From Hydrogenophaga sp. (GTDB taxonomy: Bacteria; Pseudomonadota; Gammaproteobacteria; Burkholderiales; Burkholderiaceae_C), in NCBI GenBank assembly GCA_020047875.1, contig JAIFNE010000079.1, positions 1 to 13,503 of the forward strand: a stretch of DNA of 13,503 nucleotides. The letters are read 5' to 3'. Numbering within the stretch: position 1 is the stretch's first letter; the number at the start of each line of letters is the position of its first letter. Positions 12,350-13,503 of this stretch are shown one piece after another. Both the position numbers and the translations under genes were made by a program. The notes under the pieces are model-generated. The model was given only the letters and a program-made list of their open reading frames with translations, did no database searches and was not told the origin of the DNA.

Positions 12350-13503
12350 ATGAGCGACTCTTTTGAAGAACGCGGCGAATTCACGCCCGATTCCATTTCC
12401 ACCACCCTCGCGGCCACGGCCGCCGATGCGCGCGAGATCCTCACGGCCGAGGTCGAGCTCGATGCCACCGAGCCCGCAGTGACCGAGCCCAATGGCTTCG
12501 AGCTGCTGGGCCTGGCGCCCGAGCTCGTGCAGGCCTGCGCCGATCTCGGTTATGCGCAGCCCACGCAGGTTCAGAACAACGTGATCCCCAAGGCCATGCT
12601 GGCCGAGGGCGAGCAGCGCTTCGCCGACCTGATGGTCTCCAGCCAGACCGGCAGCGGCAAAACCGCGGCTTTCCTGCTGCCTGTGCTGCACACCCTGCTG
12701 CAACAGCAGGCAGCCGCCGAGGCCAAGGAGCGCAGCGACTTCGATCGCGCCACCACCGAGGCCCTGGCCAAGGGCGAAGCGGCGCCCAAGCGCCCCAAGC
12801 GCAAAGACCCCACCAGCCCGCGCAACTTCAAGGCCGCCACCCCGGGCGCCCTGATCGTCTGCCCAACGCGCGAACTCGCGCAACAGGTGGCACACGACGC
12901 CATCGATTTGGTGCGCCATTGCCGTGGTCTGCGCATTGCCAACGTGGTCGGTGGCATGCCCTACCAGCTGCAGATTGCCAAGCTGCAAAACGCCGACTTG
13001 GTGGTTGCCACACCCGGCCGCCTGCTCGACCTGCAGCGTTCGCAGCAACTCAAGCTCGACCAGGTGCAGTTCCTGGTGGTCGACGAGGCCGACCGCATGC
13101 TCGACCTCGGCTTCTCCGACGACCTGGCCGACATCAACGAACTGACCAGCCAGCGCGGCCAGACCATGATGTTCTCTGCCACCTTCGCGCCGCGCATCCA
13201 GCAGCTGGCCATGCGCGTGATGCACGAGGGCGGCAAGCATGTGCAAAAGGTGCAGATTGACACGCCGCAGGAGCAGCACGTCAACATCGAGCAGAAGCTG
13301 TTCTGGGCCGACAACGCAGATCACAAGCGCAAGCTGCTCGACCACTGGCTGCGCGACACCGGCATCAACCAGGCCATCGTGTTTTGCAGCACGCAGATTG
13401 AATGCGACGGTTTGGCCACCGATCTGCAGCAGGTCGGCTTTGCTGCCGTTGCGCTGCACGGCGCGCTCAGCCAGGGCATGCGCAACCGCCGCCTGATGGC
13501 GCT
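12350..13503 (+). CDS. DEAD-box ATP-dependent RNA helicase (3' truncated)
   Basis: The first 384 residues of an RNA helicase, running off the right edge without a stop. An acidic N-terminal tail (1-48) precedes the Q motif region (GFELLGLAPELVQACADLGYAQPTQ starting at 49). Then come motif I SSQTGSGKT (97-105), Ia PTRELAQQ (172-179), GG (201-202), Ib TPGRLLD (221-227), II DEAD (245-248), III SAT (276-278) and IV IVFCST (343-348). Between motifs I and Ia there is an insertion of roughly 35-40 residues rich in Ala, Lys and Glu (about 119-163, including PKRPKRKDP). Start at 12350 with Shine-Dalgarno AAGGA at 5 nt. It is RhlE/SrmB-like and may serve ribosome assembly or RNA decay; the C-terminal tail that would refine this is missing. 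Confidence 0.95.
   Translation, partial: MSDSFEERGEFTPDSISTTLAATAADAREILTAEVELDATEPAVTEPNGFELLGLAPELVQACADLGYAQPTQVQNNVIPKAMLAEGEQRFADLMVSSQTGSGKTAAFLLPVLHTLLQQQAAAEAKERSDFDRATTEALAKGEAAPKRPKRKDPTSPRNFKAATPGALIVCPTRELAQQVAHDAIDLVRHCRGLRIANVVGGMPYQLQIAKLQNADLVVATPGRLLDLQRSQQLKLDQVQFLVVDEADRMLDLGFSDDLADINELTSQRGQTMMFSATFAPRIQQLAMRVMHEGGKHVQKVQIDTPQEQHVNIEQKLFWADNADHKRKLLDHWLRDTGINQAIVFCSTQIECDGLATDLQQVGFAAVALHGALSQGMRNRRLMA

Noticed and set aside
12179..13459. A 426-codon open frame on the minus strand opposite the helicase
   Set aside because: The plus strand there encodes an intact DEAD-box helicase with all motifs in order. The antisense frame is a by-product of GC-rich third positions and has no recognisable domain.
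1..13503. Defence system, prophage, integron or other mobile cargo
   Set aside because: All genes are housekeeping or common chromosomal types in consistent GC-rich codon use. I found no integrase, transposase, direct-repeat ends, tRNA attachment site or CRISPR-like repeat.

Overview
The window looks like chromosomal DNA from a GC-rich betaproteobacterium, most likely order Burkholderiales and probably family Comamonadaceae. This rests on high GC with GC-rich third codon positions, on family-typical protein sequences, and on the gene order rpsP-rimM-trmD-rplS, then a CoA-type Nudix hydrolase, an AmpE/CbiB-like membrane protein and rsgA. The assignment comes from recognition, not a database search. 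I see no phage, insertion sequence, CRISPR array, tRNA or rRNA. Both ends cut through genes.

Bases 1-3476 are a zinc-uptake locus. After the tail of an unidentified gene (1-142), the minus strand carries znuC-znuB-znuA: ATPase, permease, and periplasmic binding protein with a His-rich loop. A Fur-family regulator, best called zur, diverges from znuC. The 85-bp spacer holds two near-identical inverted repeats with centres 31 bp apart, the obvious candidate Zur operators. Bases 3497-4482 (minus) hold two overlapping genes: a GNAT acetyltransferase followed by a TM2-domain membrane protein.

Bases 4483-7014 are the translation operon rpsP (S16), rimM (16S maturation), trmD (tRNA m1G37 methylation) and rplS (L19). 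It has a promoter and roughly 130-nt leader before rpsP, a terminator-like hairpin between rpsP and rimM, a second promoter and folded leader directly before rplS, and a strong intrinsic terminator after rplS. This layout would allow more mRNA for the two ribosomal proteins than for the two enzymes.

Bases 7027-8732 (plus) encode the Nudix hydrolase and the AmpE/CbiB-like membrane protein. Convergent to them, minus-strand genes read M48 (Ste24-type) protease, pterin-4a-carbinolamine dehydratase, then rsgA (30S maturation GTPase, apparent TTG start). Oligoribonuclease (orn) diverges from the protease. After orn lies a 360-bp gap that appears to be mostly the long, structured leader of a DEAD-box RNA helicase running off the right end. 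RNA and ribosome metabolism (S16, RimM, TrmD, L19, RsgA, Orn, helicase) dominates the right three quarters.

I found no wholly new system. The best leads are in non-coding DNA: the helicase leader, the rplS leader, a promoter motif shared by rpsP, rplS and the helicase, and the twin dyads of the zur-znu spacer.
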